The notes under the pieces were generated by a model that was not told the origin of the DNA, searched no databases, and worked only from the letters and a program-made list of their open reading frames with translations. This document shows positions 51,316 to 62,348 of a stretch of 64,000 bases of DNA, piece after piece. This DNA comes from Marinobacter lipolyticus (GTDB lineage Bacteria > Pseudomonadota > Gammaproteobacteria > Pseudomonadales > Oleiphilaceae), in NCBI RefSeq assembly GCF_018424605.1, contig NZ_QTKT01000001.1, positions 248,001 through 312,000 of the forward strand. Direction: 5' to 3'. The position numbers were made by a program, and so were the translations under genes. Position 1 is the first letter of the stretch. Each line of letters opens with the position of its first letter.

Positions 51316-52521
51316 ATGCAGGAATTTGATGCCATCCGTCCCTATTCGGACGAAGAGACCGGCGCCGCCATCGAGCGCCTGGTGAACGATCCGGAATTTC
51401 TGGACATGATCGCCCGATTCAAGTCTCCGACCCTCGCGCGCTGGGCGCCGGCGTTGGTGCGGATCTGGGTAAAACGCTGGCTGATCAGCAACTTTGGCAA
51501 TGTTAAGCGGGTTGACGACCTCCAGGCGAAAGTATCGGGTTACGTCGGCGAGTTGGTGGACCACACCACCACCCGGGTTACCTCGAGCGGCCTTGAGAAC
51601 CTCGACAAGCGCAGCGCCCATATGTTCATCTCCAACCACCGGGACATTGTCTTTGATCCCATGGTGGTCAACTACCTGCTGTACGCCAACGGCTTCAACA
51701 CCACGCGCATTGCCATTGGCGACAATCTTTTGGCCAACCCTGTGTTCGCCGAAATGATGAGGCTCAACAAAAGCTTTGTGGTGCGGCGGAACATGACCAG
51801 CCCGCGGGAGATGCGGGACGCCTATATCATGCTGTCGGGCTTCATCAATCACAGCATCGACACCAACCACAGCATCTGGATCGCGCAACGGGAAGGGCGC
51901 GCCAAGGATGGCCTGGATTTTACCGATCCGGCCATCATCAAGATGTTCTACATGAGCAAGAAGAAAAGTGGGCTGGATTTCTCTGAGGCCATGAACCGTC
52001 TGCACATCGTGCCGGTGTCCATCGCCTACGAATACGACCCCTGCGATGCGGACAAGGCGCGGGAACTTGAAACCCGTGCGCGGACCGGCTCCTACACCAA
52101 GGCGTCCGGAGAGGACACCGATCAGATCATGAAAGGCCTGACGGGCTTCAAGGGTCATGTGCATGTGCATTTTGGGGCGCCGATCACCGACGCGCCGGAC
52201 AATCCCAAAGATCTGGCCGCGCGCATCGATCGCGAAATGCACGCCAACTATCACCTGCATGCATCGAATCTGGTGGCCTATCGGCAACGAGGTATTCATC
52301 CGGAAGCTCACAGCACGCCGGATACGGTCACTGACTCCGTGGTGACGGCAGAAACCTGGTCGCCGGCGGACTTTTCAGCGGCCGAATCGGAAATGGAGCG
52401 GCGTCTCGAACACTGTGACCCGGCGATCCGACCGTATCTGCTGGATATGTATGCCAACCCCGTGGTCACTGCACTGGCGGCAAACCACGACGGAACGAAT
52501 TCCACGACCACTGACGAGTGA
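51316..52521 (+). CDS. PlsC-like acyltransferase (COG0204)
   Basis: A 401-residue acyltransferase. The catalytic segment is MFISNHRDIVFDPMVVNYLL near residue 110, with His and Asp spaced H-x5-D rather than the PlsC H-x4-D; this spacing recurs in a gammaproteobacterial subfamily. The glycerol-phosphate pocket is FVVRRNMTSPREMRDAYIML, followed by SIWIAQREGRAKDGLDFT and LHIVPVSIAYEYDPCDADKA. The C-terminal 100 residues are longer than in classical PlsC (about 245). It adds an acyl chain to a lipid at the membrane; the acceptor is unclear. AGGAACTCC precedes the ATG at 51316. The esterase gene starts 8 bp after it. Confidence 0.85.
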   Translation: MQEFDAIRPYSDEETGAAIERLVNDPEFLDMIARFKSPTLARWAPALVRIWVKRWLISNFGNVKRVDDLQAKVSGYVGELVDHTTTRVTSSGLENLDKRSAHMFISNHRDIVFDPMVVNYLLYANGFNTTRIAIGDNLLANPVFAEMMRLNKSFVVRRNMTSPREMRDAYIMLSGFINHSIDTNHSIWIAQREGRAKDGLDFTDPAIIKMFYMSKKKSGLDFSEAMNRLHIVPVSIAYEYDPCDADKARELETRARTGSYTKASGEDTDQIMKGLTGFKGHVHVHFGAPITDAPDNPKDLAARIDREMHANYHLHASNLVAYRQRGIHPEAHSTPDTVTDSVVTAETWSPADFSAAESEMERRLEHCDPAIRPYLLDMYANPVVTALAANHDGTNSTTTDE

Positions 52522-52529
52522 GGTAATTT

Positions 52530-53189
52530 GTGCAGGAACTCAAGTACATCGAACTGGAAACCAATCCCGATCCCGTGGCTTCGGTGATCTGGCTGCACGG
52601 TCTGGGCGCCAGCGGACATGACTTCGAGCCGGTGGTGCCGGAGCTGGGGCTGCCACAGGATGCCGCCGTCCGGTTTCTGTTCCCGCACGCGCCGGTGATG
52701 CCCGTGACCGTCAATGGCGGCATGAGCATGCCTGCGTGGTACGACATCAAGTCGATGGACGTTGACCGCGTGGTCGATAACGAACAGTTGCGGGCCTCAG
52801 CCGATGCGGTTGGCCGCATGGTTGACCGGGAAATAGAACGGGGCATTCCGGCCGGGAACATTATCATTGCCGGCTTTTCCCAGGGCGGGGCGGTGGCCTA
52901 TGAGCTGGGCCTGAGTTACCCCCAGCGGCTGGCGGGTATCCTTGCGTTGTCCACCTACTTCGCAACCCACAACAGCGTGACGCCGTCGGAGGCGAACCGC
53001 AACATTCCGATCAATGTCTACCATGGCACTTTCGACCCGGTGGTACCGGAAGCCCTCGGGCGCCGCAGCATCGAGCAGCTCGAAGGGCTGGGCTACCGCC
53101 CGCGTTACGAGACCTTCCCGATGGAGCACAGCGTTTGCCTGGAGGAAGTCCAGGACATCGGTCAGTTTATTCGTGAGCACGCCCTGTAA
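52530..53189 (+). CDS. Phospholipase/carboxylesterase family alpha/beta hydrolase
   Basis: A 219-residue hydrolase. VIWLHGLGASGHDFEPVVPE gives the oxyanion region near residue 22, the nucleophile elbow is IIAGFSQGGAVAYELGLS (Ser near residue 114), and the acid-base pair is YHGTFDPVVPEALGRR (Asp) and ETFPMEHSVCLEEV (His). This is the acyl-protein thioesterase/carboxylesterase II family. The GTG start at 52530 has a GAGG site 6 bases upstream. It follows the acyltransferase closely and is likely in one operon; the neighbour suggests lipid turnover. Confidence 0.9.
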   Translation: MQELKYIELETNPDPVASVIWLHGLGASGHDFEPVVPELGLPQDAAVRFLFPHAPVMPVTVNGGMSMPAWYDIKSMDVDRVVDNEQLRASADAVGRMVDREIERGIPAGNIIIAGFSQGGAVAYELGLSYPQRLAGILALSTYFATHNSVTPSEANRNIPINVYHGTFDPVVPEALGRRSIEQLEGLGYRPRYETFPMEHSVCLEEVQDIGQFIREHAL

Positions 53190-53212
53190 ACGCTGACAAC
53201 AGCGCCCGGGAG

Positions 53213-55783
53213 TCACAGCCAGATCATTGCGCCCATCTCCAGTGGGTGGGTCAGCCCCTGATGGTAGGGGTACACGCGTATCCGCAGTGACTGCAATCCG
53301 GGGTAAGGCGGCAGAATGCGGGCGGAATAGATGGTTGTTCCGGGTTGCGCGCCCTTATCCGCTTCTTCGTGGCTTAACAGGAAGCGATCGGGGCCAGGGC
53401 AATCGTGGCTCCCGGTGCATTCCGGCGTCACCAGGCACTCCACGCGCACATCGTCCGGTTGCAGGCCATTCAGGTGCACCTCCACCGAGAGCGGAATTTC
53501 TTCGTTGTGCAGACACTGGGCGGTAACGCACTGATGCACCGACAGGGTGACGCCCGGCCAATCCTGGCGAACCCGCCGCTTCCATTTCGCCAGCTCCGTT
53601 GCCAGCCGGTAGCCATTGGCCGCGAGCTTGTCGCCCTGAACCGTTGCGGGATGATAAAAGCGCTCCACGTAGTCCATGACCATACGTTGGCTGTTAAACA
53701 GCGGGGTGATGGATTTCATTGACGCTTTGGACCGCTGCACCCAACCTTTCGAATAGCCCTGGGAAGCGCGGTTGTAGTACAGGGGAATCACTTCATACTC
53801 GATCAGATCCAGCAGGTCCCGGGATTCCTCACGGTTGCGGAATTCCGCATCAAGTTCGGTGCTGCGCGGGTTGATGGCCCAGCCGTTTTTGCCGTTGTAG
53901 CCTTCCCCCCACCAGCCATCCAGCACGCTCAGGTTGAGCGCACCATTGAGGGCGGCTTTCTCACCGGAGGTGCCGCTGGCTTCCTTGGGGTATTCGGGGG
54001 TATTCAGCCAGACATCCACCCCGCTCAGCAGGCGGCGCGCCATGGCCTGGTCGTAATCTTCCAGAAGAATCACGTGCCCCATCAGCGCCGGTTGCATGGC
54101 CAGATCGTGGATAACCCGAATCAACTGTTGCCCCGGCTTGTCTTTCGGGTGCGCCTTGCCGGCAAATACCAGAACCACCGGGCGGTCAGGGTCGGTCAGC
54201 AGCCGCTCCAGCCGGTCGAGGTCCGAGAAAATCAGGGTGGCCCGCTTGTAGGTGGCGAATCGGCGGGCAAAACCGATGACCATGGTGTCTTTTTCCGGGG
54301 AAACCAGTTGGCGGCTCATGCGTTCGGTCACCGAATGGCCGGTGCCGTTGCGCCGGTGCTGCCGCCTGAGACAGCGCACAATGTAGTCACCCATCTGCTG
54401 CTTCAGCGCCTTATGCACACTCCAGTAATGGTAATCCGGAATCTTGTCGACGAACTCCCAGAATGCCGGGTTCCGCAATTCGCTTTTCCAGGTCGGCGCC
54501 TGGATGTCGAACAGGCTGGACCATTCCGGCGCCAGGAAGGTCGGCACGTGGACGCCATTGGTGATGTAACCGAGGGGGTTGTCCCAGGGCGGCACCTGCG
54601 GCCAGATTTCGCCTTCCATTTCGGAGGCAACGCCGCCGTGGATGCGACTGACCCCATTGTGGAAACGGGAGCCCCGCAAGCCCAGGCTGGTCATGTTGAA
54701 GGAGTCGCCAGAGGTTTTGGACCCCAGCTGGAAAACCGCCTCGAAATCCAGTCCGGATTCGCTGAGGTAAGTGCCCAGGTTGTGGTGGACCAGCTCGCGG
54801 GAAAAAATATCGTGGCCTGCCGGTACCGGCGTGTGGGTAGTGAACAGTGTAGAGCCCGCGTTGAGCTCCAGCGCTGCTTCGAAATCCATTCCTTCCGCCA
54901 TCGACCGACGACAGCGCTCGAGAATGAGAAACGCGGCGTGGCCCTCGTTGATGTGCCAGACGCTGGGTTTCAGACCGAGCGCCGCCAGCGTCCGCACGCC
55001 GCCGATTCCCAGCAGCATTTCCTGGCTGATACGGGTGGTCTCGTCGCCGCCGTAGAGTTGCAGCGTCAGCTCCCGGTCCTCGGCGCTGTTTTCCTCCACA
55101 TGGGTGTCCAGAAGATACAGCCGTATGTGGCCCACCCGCGCTTCCCACACCATGGCGTGAACCGTACGCCCGGGGAAGGGCACGGAGACCGTCAGCGGGG
55201 CGCCGTCCTGTTCCACCAGTGAAATTGGCAGTTCGTCACTGAAATGGGATTGGTAGCGCGCGATCTGCTGGCCTTTGGCGTCAATGGTCTGGATAAAATA
55301 GCCCTGCTGGTAAAGCAGCCCCACCGCGACGAAGGGCAAGCCCAGGTCACTGGCGGCTTTGCAATGATCACCGGCGAGTATGCCGAGCCCGCCCGAGTAA
55401 ATCGGAAAGCTCTCGTGAAAACCGAATTCCGCGCAGAAGTAGGCGACCAGCGTGGCCTCGGGATCCAGCAGGCTGGTTACTTCCGGCCCCGGCTCTGCTT
55501 CAAGGTAGGCATCGTAACTGCTGAGAATGCGGCGATACTCGGCCAGGAATGCGCGATCCTCAGCCGCGGCATCCAGCTGATCCTGGGCCACCCGTCGCAG
55601 AAACAGCTTGGGGTTATGAGCCACTTTCTGCCAGAGCCGGAGATCGATGCGCGCGAACAGACTGCGCACCCCGTGATCCCAGCTGTAAAACAAATCGTTG
55701 GCCAGCTCATCCAGACGGCCCAGCGCATCGTGTATGCTGGGCCGTGCTTCCAGTTTGAATACCGTGGCATTGCGCATCTTCAT
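53213..55783 (-). CDS. glgP: Alpha-glucan phosphorylase (GlgP, GT35 family)
   Basis: An 856-residue phosphorylase of the group with an N-terminal DUF3417 domain (about residues 1-100, LDELANDLFYSWDHGVRSLF). The catalytic part has VAYFCAEFGFHESFPIYSGG and LGILAGDHCKAASDLGLPFV, VWHINEGHAAFLILERCRRS, VIGFARRFATYKRATLIFSD and EYPKEASGTSGEKAALNGAL, which carries the pyridoxal-phosphate-site context. It releases glucose-1-phosphate from glycogen. It is last of the minus-strand run glgB-glgA-glgP and lies 24 bp from the convergent esterase. Confidence 0.94.
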   Translation of the reverse strand: MKMRNATVFKLEARPSIHDALGRLDELANDLFYSWDHGVRSLFARIDLRLWQKVAHNPKLFLRRVAQDQLDAAAEDRAFLAEYRRILSSYDAYLEAEPGPEVTSLLDPEATLVAYFCAEFGFHESFPIYSGGLGILAGDHCKAASDLGLPFVAVGLLYQQGYFIQTIDAKGQQIARYQSHFSDELPISLVEQDGAPLTVSVPFPGRTVHAMVWEARVGHIRLYLLDTHVEENSAEDRELTLQLYGGDETTRISQEMLLGIGGVRTLAALGLKPSVWHINEGHAAFLILERCRRSMAEGMDFEAALELNAGSTLFTTHTPVPAGHDIFSRELVHHNLGTYLSESGLDFEAVFQLGSKTSGDSFNMTSLGLRGSRFHNGVSRIHGGVASEMEGEIWPQVPPWDNPLGYITNGVHVPTFLAPEWSSLFDIQAPTWKSELRNPAFWEFVDKIPDYHYWSVHKALKQQMGDYIVRCLRRQHRRNGTGHSVTERMSRQLVSPEKDTMVIGFARRFATYKRATLIFSDLDRLERLLTDPDRPVVLVFAGKAHPKDKPGQQLIRVIHDLAMQPALMGHVILLEDYDQAMARRLLSGVDVWLNTPEYPKEASGTSGEKAALNGALNLSVLDGWWGEGYNGKNGWAINPRSTELDAEFRNREESRDLLDLIEYEVIPLYYNRASQGYSKGWVQRSKASMKSITPLFNSQRMVMDYVERFYHPATVQGDKLAANGYRLATELAKWKRRVRQDWPGVTLSVHQCVTAQCLHNEEIPLSVEVHLNGLQPDDVRVECLVTPECTGSHDCPGPDRFLLSHEEADKGAQPGTTIYSARILPPYPGLQSLRIRVYPYHQGLTHPLEMGAMIWL

Positions 55784-55806
55784 TGCCTCCCACAGACCGT
55801 TCCCAG

Positions 55807-57273
55807 TTAGTCGTCGGTAATGCTCTGGCGCGCTGCCAGAATCTGACGGTAGATATCAATGTATGCCCTGGCGCGGGTCTGCCATGAGTAGTCGCCGGCC
55901 ATGCCGTTGCGCTGCAATTGCCGCCAGGCTTTGGTGCGGTTGAACGCCGCAAGAGCCCGATCGAGTGCCGCAGACAGCTTGCCAGGTTCCGGTTTATCAA
56001 AGGTAAACCCGTTGGCGCGGTTCATGCCGGTGGTGTCGGGGTCAAACACCGTATCCTTCAAGCCCCCAACTCCATGAACCACCGGGATGGTGCCGTATCT
56101 CAGGCTGTACATCTGGTTGAGGCCACAAGGTTCAAAGCGCGACGGCATGATAAAAATATCCGCCCCCGCAGTGATTCGGTGGGCAAGGGCTTCGTCGTAG
56201 CCGAGAGTGACCGAAAGGCGCCCCGGATACTGTTCCGCCAGCTCCAGCGCGGCTTCCTCATACTCGTGCATCCCGGAACCCAGCAACACGGCCTGGCAGC
56301 CCCGGTCCAGAAAGTCGGGCAGAACACTGAGCAGCAGATCGATGCCTTTCTGTTCCACCATCCGCCCGATGAAACCTAGCAGCGGGCCCTCGGCTGAACC
56401 GCCAAGCCCCGCCTGTTTTTGCAGGTCGGCGCGGCAGAGCCGTTTGTTGGGCAAATCGTCCGGGCCGTAGTGGTGGATCAGGTACGGATCCGATTCCGGA
56501 TCCCATTGGCGGGTGTCAATGCCGTTGAGAATCCCGGTCAGAAATGGTGAGCGGTGGCGCAGCAAACCATCCAGCCCACAGCCGAGCGGGGGCTGGAGGA
56601 TCTCCTCGGCGTAGCCGGGGCTGACGGTGGTGAGATGGTCGCTGAACACCAGCCCGCCTTTGATAAACGACAGCTGGCCATGGAATTCCAGCCGGTCGTA
56701 CCGCCACAGGGAATCCGGCAACCCAAGGGCCCGGAACGCCTCGTGAGAAAACAGGCCCTGATAGGCCAGGTTGTGAATGGTGAACACCGTGGCGGGGCGT
56801 TTCTGACAGCTGTCCATCAGCACCGGCACCAGCCCGGTTTGCCAGTCGTTGCAGTGCACCACGTCGGGCACCCAATTCAGCCCGGCCTGGCCCAATGCCA
56901 TCATTGCCGCCACGCGGGCGAACAGATGGTACCGGTGGGCGTTGTCCCACCAGTCACCGCCGTCTTCATTCTGGTAAGGGTTCCCGGGGCGATCGAATAG
57001 TGGCCCACATTCCACCAGCCACAACGCCACCGCCGAGTCCGGCAGCCGGGTTTGCCATAGGGTTACCGGATAGAAGCCAATACGCAATTGCGCCTTGCGC
57101 CGGGTTCCGGCGGATTTCGCGGCGGCCAACGCTGCGGGGTATCCGGGAAGCAGTATATGGACGTCGTGGTCCTGGCGGCATAAGGCTTCCGGCAGGCTTG
57201 CCGACACATCCGCCAGGCCCCCGGTCTTGATCACCGGGTACACTTCACTGGTCACGAACAGCACCCGGATCAT
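55807..57273 (-). CDS. glgA: Glycogen synthase (ADP-glucose starch synthase type)
   Basis: A 488-residue GT5 enzyme. The N-terminal [20 protein letters not shown] (KxGGL) binds ADP-glucose. [20 protein letters not shown] and [20 protein letters not shown] follow, and the C-terminal half has [20 protein letters not shown] and [20 protein letters not shown], the conserved acceptor and nucleotide motif. It elongates alpha-1,4-glucan in the cytoplasm. The start overlaps the glgB stop by 4 bp, and glgP begins 24 bp later. The length is normal. Confidence 0.96.
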   Translation of the reverse strand: MIRVLFVTSEVYPVIKTGGLADVSASLPEALCRQDHDVHILLPGYPAALAAAKSAGTRRKAQLRIGFYPVTLWQTRLPDSAVALWLVECGPLFDRPGNPYQNEDGGDWWDNAHRYHLFARVAAMMALGQAGLNWVPDVVHCNDWQTGLVPVLMDSCQKRPATVFTIHNLAYQGLFSHEAFRALGLPDSLWRYDRLEFHGQLSFIKGGLVFSDHLTTVSPGYAEEILQPPLGCGLDGLLRHRSPFLTGILNGIDTRQWDPESDPYLIHHYGPDDLPNKRLCRADLQKQAGLGGSAEGPLLGFIGRMVEQKGIDLLLSVLPDFLDRGCQAVLLGSGMHEYEEAALELAEQYPGRLSVTLGYDEALAHRITAGADIFIMPSRFEPCGLNQMYSLRYGTIPVVHGVGGLKDTVFDPDTTGMNRANGFTFDKPEPGKLSAALDRALAAFNRTKAWRQLQRNGMAGDYSWQTRARAYIDIYRQILAARQSITDD

Positions 57274-59186
57274 GGCGCAAGCCCCATCACTACCGCACCC
57301 AGTGGAGGCAGGGTGAGGGCAATCGAGTGGGATCTGCCCATCCAGGGCCGGTCCTCGGCCGTCAGCGCCAGTGGATTGCCCAGGTTGCTGCCACCGTAGT
57401 AGAGGGAGTCAGAGTTCAGTTTTTCCTGCCAGACGCCGCCGTGGGGCAGGCCAATGCGATAATCAAACCGCGGTACCGGGGTAAAATTGATCACAATGAC
57501 CAGCGATTGCTCGCCGTCCGTTCTGAGGAAGCTGATAACCGATTGGGTGGAATCGTGACAGTCGATCCAGTCAAAGCCGTTGGACCGATAGTTGATCCGG
57601 TGCAGGGCAGGCTGGTTGCGCAAAAGCTGATTCAGATCCCTCACCAGATGCTGCAGGCCCCGGTGCGATTCCTGTTCCAGCAAGCCCCAGTCCAGTTCCC
57701 GTTTTTCACTCCACTCCCGTCGCTGGCCGAATTCACCCCCCATGAACAACAGTTTGGCGCCGGGGTAGGTGAAGAGGTAGGTGAACAGGAGCCGCAGATT
57801 GGCCCGTTGCTGCCAGTCATCACCGGGCATCTTGTTCAGCAGGCTGGCCTTCTCATGCACCACTTCGTCGTGGGACAACGGCAACAGAAAACTTTCGTTG
57901 AAGGCATAGAGTACGCCGAACGTCAGCCTGTCATGATGGTACTGGCGGTACACCGGGTCCTGCCTGAGATAGTCCAGCGTGTCGTGCATCCAGCCCATGT
58001 TCCACTTGAGGCAGAAATCCAGCCCGCCGACGGTGGCCGGCCGGGTGACCTGGGGCCAGGACGTGGACTCTTCTGCGATAATGAGGCTGCCGGGATACCG
58101 TTCCCGGCACACCTGGTTCAGCTCTCGCAGAAATTCGATGGCTTCCAGGTTTTCGTGGCCGCCGTGAACGTTCGGCACCCATTTGCCTTCATCGCGGGAG
58201 TAATTGAGATACAGCATGGAGGCCACCGCATCCACACGCAGGCCGTCGATGTGAAAGGTATCGAGCCAGAACAACGCGCTGCCGATCAGGAAATTGCGCA
58301 CTTCGTGCCGGCCGTAGTTATAGATCAGCGTTCCCCAATCCTGGTGTTCGCCTTTGCGGGGGTCTTCGTGTTCGTACAAAGCGGAACCGTCAAATCGCGC
58401 CAGGGCGTGCTCGTCCCGGGGAAAGTGGCCCGGCACCCAGTCGAGCAAAACGCCAATGTTGTTGCGGTGGCAACAATCCACGAAATAACGGAAATCATCG
58501 GGGCTGCCAAAACGACTGGTCGGTGCAAAATAGCCGGTGGTCTGATAACCCCAGGATTCGTCCAACGGGTGCTCGGTGACCGGCAGCAGCTCTATGTGGG
58601 TGAACCCCAGATCGCAGACATAGGGCACCAGTTGCTCTGCCAGTTCGCGGTAGTTCAGCCAGCGTCCGGAGCCGTGAAGCCGCCAGGAGCCTGCGTGAAC
58701 CTCGTAGATCGACAGTGGTTGCTCGCGCCAGTTCCAGCGACTGCGCCGGGTCAGCCAGTCGCCATCCCCCCAACTGAAATGACCCCGCTGGGTAACCACA
58801 GCGGCCGTCGCCGGGCGGGGCTCGAAAGCCTGCCCGTAGGGATCGGTTTTGATCGTGCGTTCGCCACTGGCGGTGGTAATGGCGTACTTATACAGCGTAC
58901 CGGTGGCCAGCCCCGGTACGAAGCGCTCCCACACGCCGCTTTCCTCGCGCCGGTGCATGGGCAGTGCGTCCACTTGCCAGTCGTTGAAATCTCCAACCAC
59001 ACTGACCGACGCCGCCGAAGGCGCCCACACCGCGAAACGTACGCCTTCCCGGCCATGGTGATGGCAAAGGTGGGCACCGAGCACGTTGTAGATGTGCCAG
59101 TGCTTACCCTGCCCGAAGAGGTGCAGGTCAAACTCACTCAAGCTTGGGCTTTCCATAGTCCGACTTACGTTCCGACAAGTTGGCAT
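57270..59186 (-). CDS. glgB: 1,4-alpha-glucan branching enzyme GlgB (GH13)
   Basis: A 638-residue GH13 enzyme. The N-terminal CBM48 part has [20 protein letters not shown] near residue 48. The TIM barrel includes [40 protein letters not shown] (nucleophile Asp), [20 protein letters not shown] (acid/base Glu) and [20 protein letters not shown] (third acid). It makes alpha-1,6 branches in glycogen. A start at 59186 with AGGATCGCG before it is preferred; the ATG at 59156 is an alternative. glgA follows, overlapping by 4 bp. Confidence 0.96.
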   Translation of the reverse strand: MPTCRNVSRTMESPSLSEFDLHLFGQGKHWHIYNVLGAHLCHHHGREGVRFAVWAPSAASVSVVGDFNDWQVDALPMHRREESGVWERFVPGLATGTLYKYAITTASGERTIKTDPYGQAFEPRPATAAVVTQRGHFSWGDGDWLTRRSRWNWREQPLSIYEVHAGSWRLHGSGRWLNYRELAEQLVPYVCDLGFTHIELLPVTEHPLDESWGYQTTGYFAPTSRFGSPDDFRYFVDCCHRNNIGVLLDWVPGHFPRDEHALARFDGSALYEHEDPRKGEHQDWGTLIYNYGRHEVRNFLIGSALFWLDTFHIDGLRVDAVASMLYLNYSRDEGKWVPNVHGGHENLEAIEFLRELNQVCRERYPGSLIIAEESTSWPQVTRPATVGGLDFCLKWNMGWMHDTLDYLRQDPVYRQYHHDRLTFGVLYAFNESFLLPLSHDEVVHEKASLLNKMPGDDWQQRANLRLLFTYLFTYPGAKLLFMGGEFGQRREWSEKRELDWGLLEQESHRGLQHLVRDLNQLLRNQPALHRINYRSNGFDWIDCHDSTQSVISFLRTDGEQSLVIVINFTPVPRFDYRIGLPHGGVWQEKLNSDSLYYGGSNLGNPLALTAEDRPWMGRSHSIALTLPPLGAVVMGLAP

Positions 59187-59365
59187 CGCGATCCTGGTTC
59201 ATTGGACGCCAATCAGGGTGATCAAATACTGACCCATGACAAGTTTACGTCATCCGGTCAGTGCTAGTGTTCTATTATTAAGGGACACGTCAAAATATAG
59301 TCGATTCTTTTCCCGTGGTTCGTTGGGAGAGGCAGAAGGCCGTTCTGGTTTTCAGGGAAGCCGCT

Positions 59366-60631
59366 ATGCAAACCGCCAAACGTTTTGTAAGCCGACTAAC
59401 GCGCCATACCCTGGCACTGGTGCTTGCCGGGGGAAGGGGATCGCGTCTTTACGACCTCACCAGATGGCGGGCGAAACCTGCTGTTCCGTTCGGTGGAAAA
59501 TTCCGCATCATCGATTTCCCGCTGTCCAACTGCATCAACTCGGGCATTAATCAGGTGGGGGTAATCACCCAGTACAAATCCCATTCGCTGATGCGCCATA
59601 TACAGCGAGGCTGGGGGTTTCTGCGGGCGGAGATGGGTGAGTTCGTCGAGCTGTTACCGGCGCAGCAGCGAATCGAGACGTCCTGGTATGAAGGCACCGC
59701 AGACGCCGTACTGCAGAATCTCGACATCATCCGCAGCCATGCCCCTGAATACGTGCTGATCCTGGCGGGTGACCACGTTTACAAGATGGACTACGGCACC
59801 ATGCTCGCTTACCACGTGGAGAACGATGCAGACGTGACCGTGGGCTGCATTGAGGTGCCCCTCGAGGACGCCACGGGATTTGGCGTAATGTCGGTCAACG
59901 ACGAGCTGCGAATCACCGAATTCATAGAAAAACCGGCACACCCCAAGCCCATGCCTGACCGCCCGGGCAAGGCCCTGGCCTCCATGGGCATTTATGTCTT
60001 CAGCACCCGGGTGTTATTTGAGGAATTGCTTAGGGATCAGGATCTTGCCTCTGACTCCTCTCATGATTTCGGAAAAGACATCATCCCGCACATCATTTCG
60101 CGGCTGCGGGTCCTGGCGTTTCCGTTCCGCAATCCTCACACCAATCGACCTGCCTATTGGCGGGATGTCGGTACCGTGGATTCGCTGTGGCAGGCCAACC
60201 TGGAGCTGATCGGCATCAGCCCGGAACTGAACCTGTACGACCCGCAATGGCCCATCTGGACCTACCAGGAACAACAGCCACCGGCAAAGTTCGTGTTTGA
60301 TGATGATGAACGCCGCGGTATGGCGGTGGATTCCATGCTGGCGGGCGGCTGTATTGTCTCCGGCGCGCTGGTGCGCCACTCCCTGCTGTTTTCCCAGGTG
60401 CGGGTGCATTCCTACAGCAAGGTCGCGGATGCGGTGATCTTTCCCGACGTGGAGATAGGGCGCCATTGCGAGATTCGCCGAGCGATTATTGACCGTGGCT
60501 GCCGCATACCGGATGGCACCAAAATCGGCGTGAACGCCGACGACGACCGGGAACGGTTCTACGTTTCTCCCAAAGGCATTGTTCTGGTGACACCCTCGAT
60601 GCTCGGGCAGGATTACCCCCATGGCCTCTGA
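59366..60631 (+). CDS. glgC: Glucose-1-phosphate adenylyltransferase
   Basis: A 421-residue enzyme. [20 protein letters not shown] with [20 protein letters not shown] near residue 25 is the nucleotide site. [40 protein letters not shown] and [20 protein letters not shown] follow, and the C-terminal left-handed beta-helix has repeating [24 protein letters not shown] turns. It makes ADP-glucose, the committed step, and is the usual target of allosteric control. AGGGAAGCC precedes the ATG at 59366. The divergent space from glgB is about 180 bp. The GH57 gene begins inside its last 11 bases. Confidence 0.96.
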   Translation: MQTAKRFVSRLTRHTLALVLAGGRGSRLYDLTRWRAKPAVPFGGKFRIIDFPLSNCINSGINQVGVITQYKSHSLMRHIQRGWGFLRAEMGEFVELLPAQQRIETSWYEGTADAVLQNLDIIRSHAPEYVLILAGDHVYKMDYGTMLAYHVENDADVTVGCIEVPLEDATGFGVMSVNDELRITEFIEKPAHPKPMPDRPGKALASMGIYVFSTRVLFEELLRDQDLASDSSHDFGKDIIPHIISRLRVLAFPFRNPHTNRPAYWRDVGTVDSLWQANLELIGISPELNLYDPQWPIWTYQEQQPPAKFVFDDDERRGMAVDSMLAGGCIVSGALVRHSLLFSQVRVHSYSKVADAVIFPDVEIGRHCEIRRAIIDRGCRIPDGTKIGVNADDDRERFYVSPKGIVLVTPSMLGQDYPHGL

Positions 60632-62348
60632 TAAACGCACCCCCGTGGTGTTCTGCTGGCACATGCACCAACCCGGCTACCGGGATCTGAAAACCGGCGC
60701 CTTCCTGTTTCCCTGGGTCTACCTGCATGCCCTCAAGGATTACAGCGACATGGCAGCACACCTGGAAGCGCACCCCGGCGCCAAAGCGGTGGTGAACTTT
60801 GCGCCGGTGTTGCTGGAACAGATCGAGATCTATCTGGTGGATATCGAACGCTGGCGCCACGGCGCCGGTGAGATCGGTGATCCACTGCTCGCTGCGCTGG
60901 TGACGGAGCAGCTCCCGGAGCCGGGATCGCCGGGTTTTCTCGACCTCATGGACAAATGCCTGCGGGCCAACGAGGAGCGCATTATTCAGCGTTTTCCTGC
61001 CTATAACCGACTGTCTCAGCTTGCTGAGTTCTACAGTTCGAGGCCGGAAATGCAGCGATACATCGCATCCGCGTTGCTTTCGGATCTGCTGGTCTGGTAC
61101 CACCTGGGGTGGATGGGTGAGACCATCCGCCGTAGCAACGCCTGCGTTCAGGCACTTCAGGAAAAAGCCCAGGGATTCAGCCTTGATGATCGCATGGCTC
61201 TGATGAACGTGATCTTCGAAACACTCTCCGGTATCGGTCCGCGGTACCGCCACCTGGCGCAAAATGGCCAGGTGGAGCTTTCGGTGAGCCCTTGTACCCA
61301 CGCCATGGTGCCCTTGTTGATTGATCTTGCAAGCGCACGGGAATCGATGCCCGATATCGCCTTGCCACAACATTCCAGCTACCCCGATGGCGCAACCCGC
61401 GCCCGCTGGCAACTGGAACAAGCCAGGGAGATCTTCGTTCGCTTTTTTGGCATCCAGCCGACCGGCTGCTGGTCCTCCGAGGGCGGGCTTAGCCAGCAAA
61501 CGCTCAACCAGCTGGAGCAGGCCGGCTTCCAGTGGACCGCCAGCGGCGATTCGGTCCTCCATAACAGCCTGGCGCGGGCCACCGAAAGCGGCCAGGCGCC
61601 GAAAGACGGCTCGATTCATCAGCCCTACCGCTTCGGCGACGCCAACATCACCGTCTACTTTCGCGACGACGGGTTATCGGACCTGATTGGCTTTACCTAC
61701 GCCGACTGGCACGCCGAGGATGCAGTCGGCGACCTTGTGCATCACATGGAAACCATTGCCTCCCATGCGGGCGCCCACGCCAACCGGGTGATCTCCGTGA
61801 TCCTCGATGGGGAAAATGCCTGGGAGTACTATCCGGAGAACGCCTTTCATTTCCTCGATGAACTGTATCAGGTGCTGGAGCAGCATCCGCGCCTGGCTTT
61901 GACCACCTATCGTGACCTGCTGGCCCATAACGCGAGCCCGCCCCAGGAGCTGCCTGCCATCGTGGCGGGTAGCTGGATCTACGGCACCTTCTCAACCTGG
62001 ATCGGGGATCCGGACAAGAACCGCGCGTGGGATCTGCTGTGCGAGGCGAAGCTGCACTTCGACCGGGCGATGGACAACGGTTCGCTGACGGCAGAGCAGA
62101 AAGCGGCAGCCACCCATCAACTGGCATTGTGTGAAGGCTCCGACTGGTTCTGGTGGTTCGGCGATTACAATCCGGCTCAGGTGGTGAATGATTTCGAGCA
62201 CCTGTACCGACGCCACCTGGTCAACCTGTATGAGATGATCGGTTACCCCGCGCCACCGTCTGTGTTCCAGAAACTCAGCCAGGGTTCCGGTGCCCCGGCC
62301 CGGGGCGGCGCCATGCGCCCGGGCCATGACGCGGACACTGCGACATGA
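60621..62348 (+). CDS. GH57 family glycoside hydrolase (amylase/branching-type)
   Basis: A 575-residue GH57 enzyme. The N terminus [20 protein letters not shown] holds the family His, the nucleophile Glu is in [20 protein letters not shown] near residue 285, and the acid Asp is in [20 protein letters not shown] near 395. GH57 includes alpha-amylases, amylopullulanases and branching enzymes; the glycogen context suggests action on alpha-glucan, but the exact specificity is open. The start lies 11 bp inside the glgC end, and malQ starts 4 bp before its stop. The ATG was chosen for its fit to family N termini. Confidence 0.9.
   Translation: MASDKRTPVVFCWHMHQPGYRDLKTGAFLFPWVYLHALKDYSDMAAHLEAHPGAKAVVNFAPVLLEQIEIYLVDIERWRHGAGEIGDPLLAALVTEQLPEPGSPGFLDLMDKCLRANEERIIQRFPAYNRLSQLAEFYSSRPEMQRYIASALLSDLLVWYHLGWMGETIRRSNACVQALQEKAQGFSLDDRMALMNVIFETLSGIGPRYRHLAQNGQVELSVSPCTHAMVPLLIDLASARESMPDIALPQHSSYPDGATRARWQLEQAREIFVRFFGIQPTGCWSSEGGLSQQTLNQLEQAGFQWTASGDSVLHNSLARATESGQAPKDGSIHQPYRFGDANITVYFRDDGLSDLIGFTYADWHAEDAVGDLVHHMETIASHAGAHANRVISVILDGENAWEYYPENAFHFLDELYQVLEQHPRLALTTYRDLLAHNASPPQELPAIVAGSWIYGTFSTWIGDPDKNRAWDLLCEAKLHFDRAMDNGSLTAEQKAAATHQLALCEGSDWFWWFGDYNPAQVVNDFEHLYRRHLVNLYEMIGYPAPPSVFQKLSQGSGAPARGGAMRPGHDADTAT

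Noticed and set aside
57327-59267. Long open frame (646 codons) on the plus strand opposite glgB
   Set aside because: Shadow of glgB, which has all GH13 catalytic motifs; the antisense translation has no recognisable domain.
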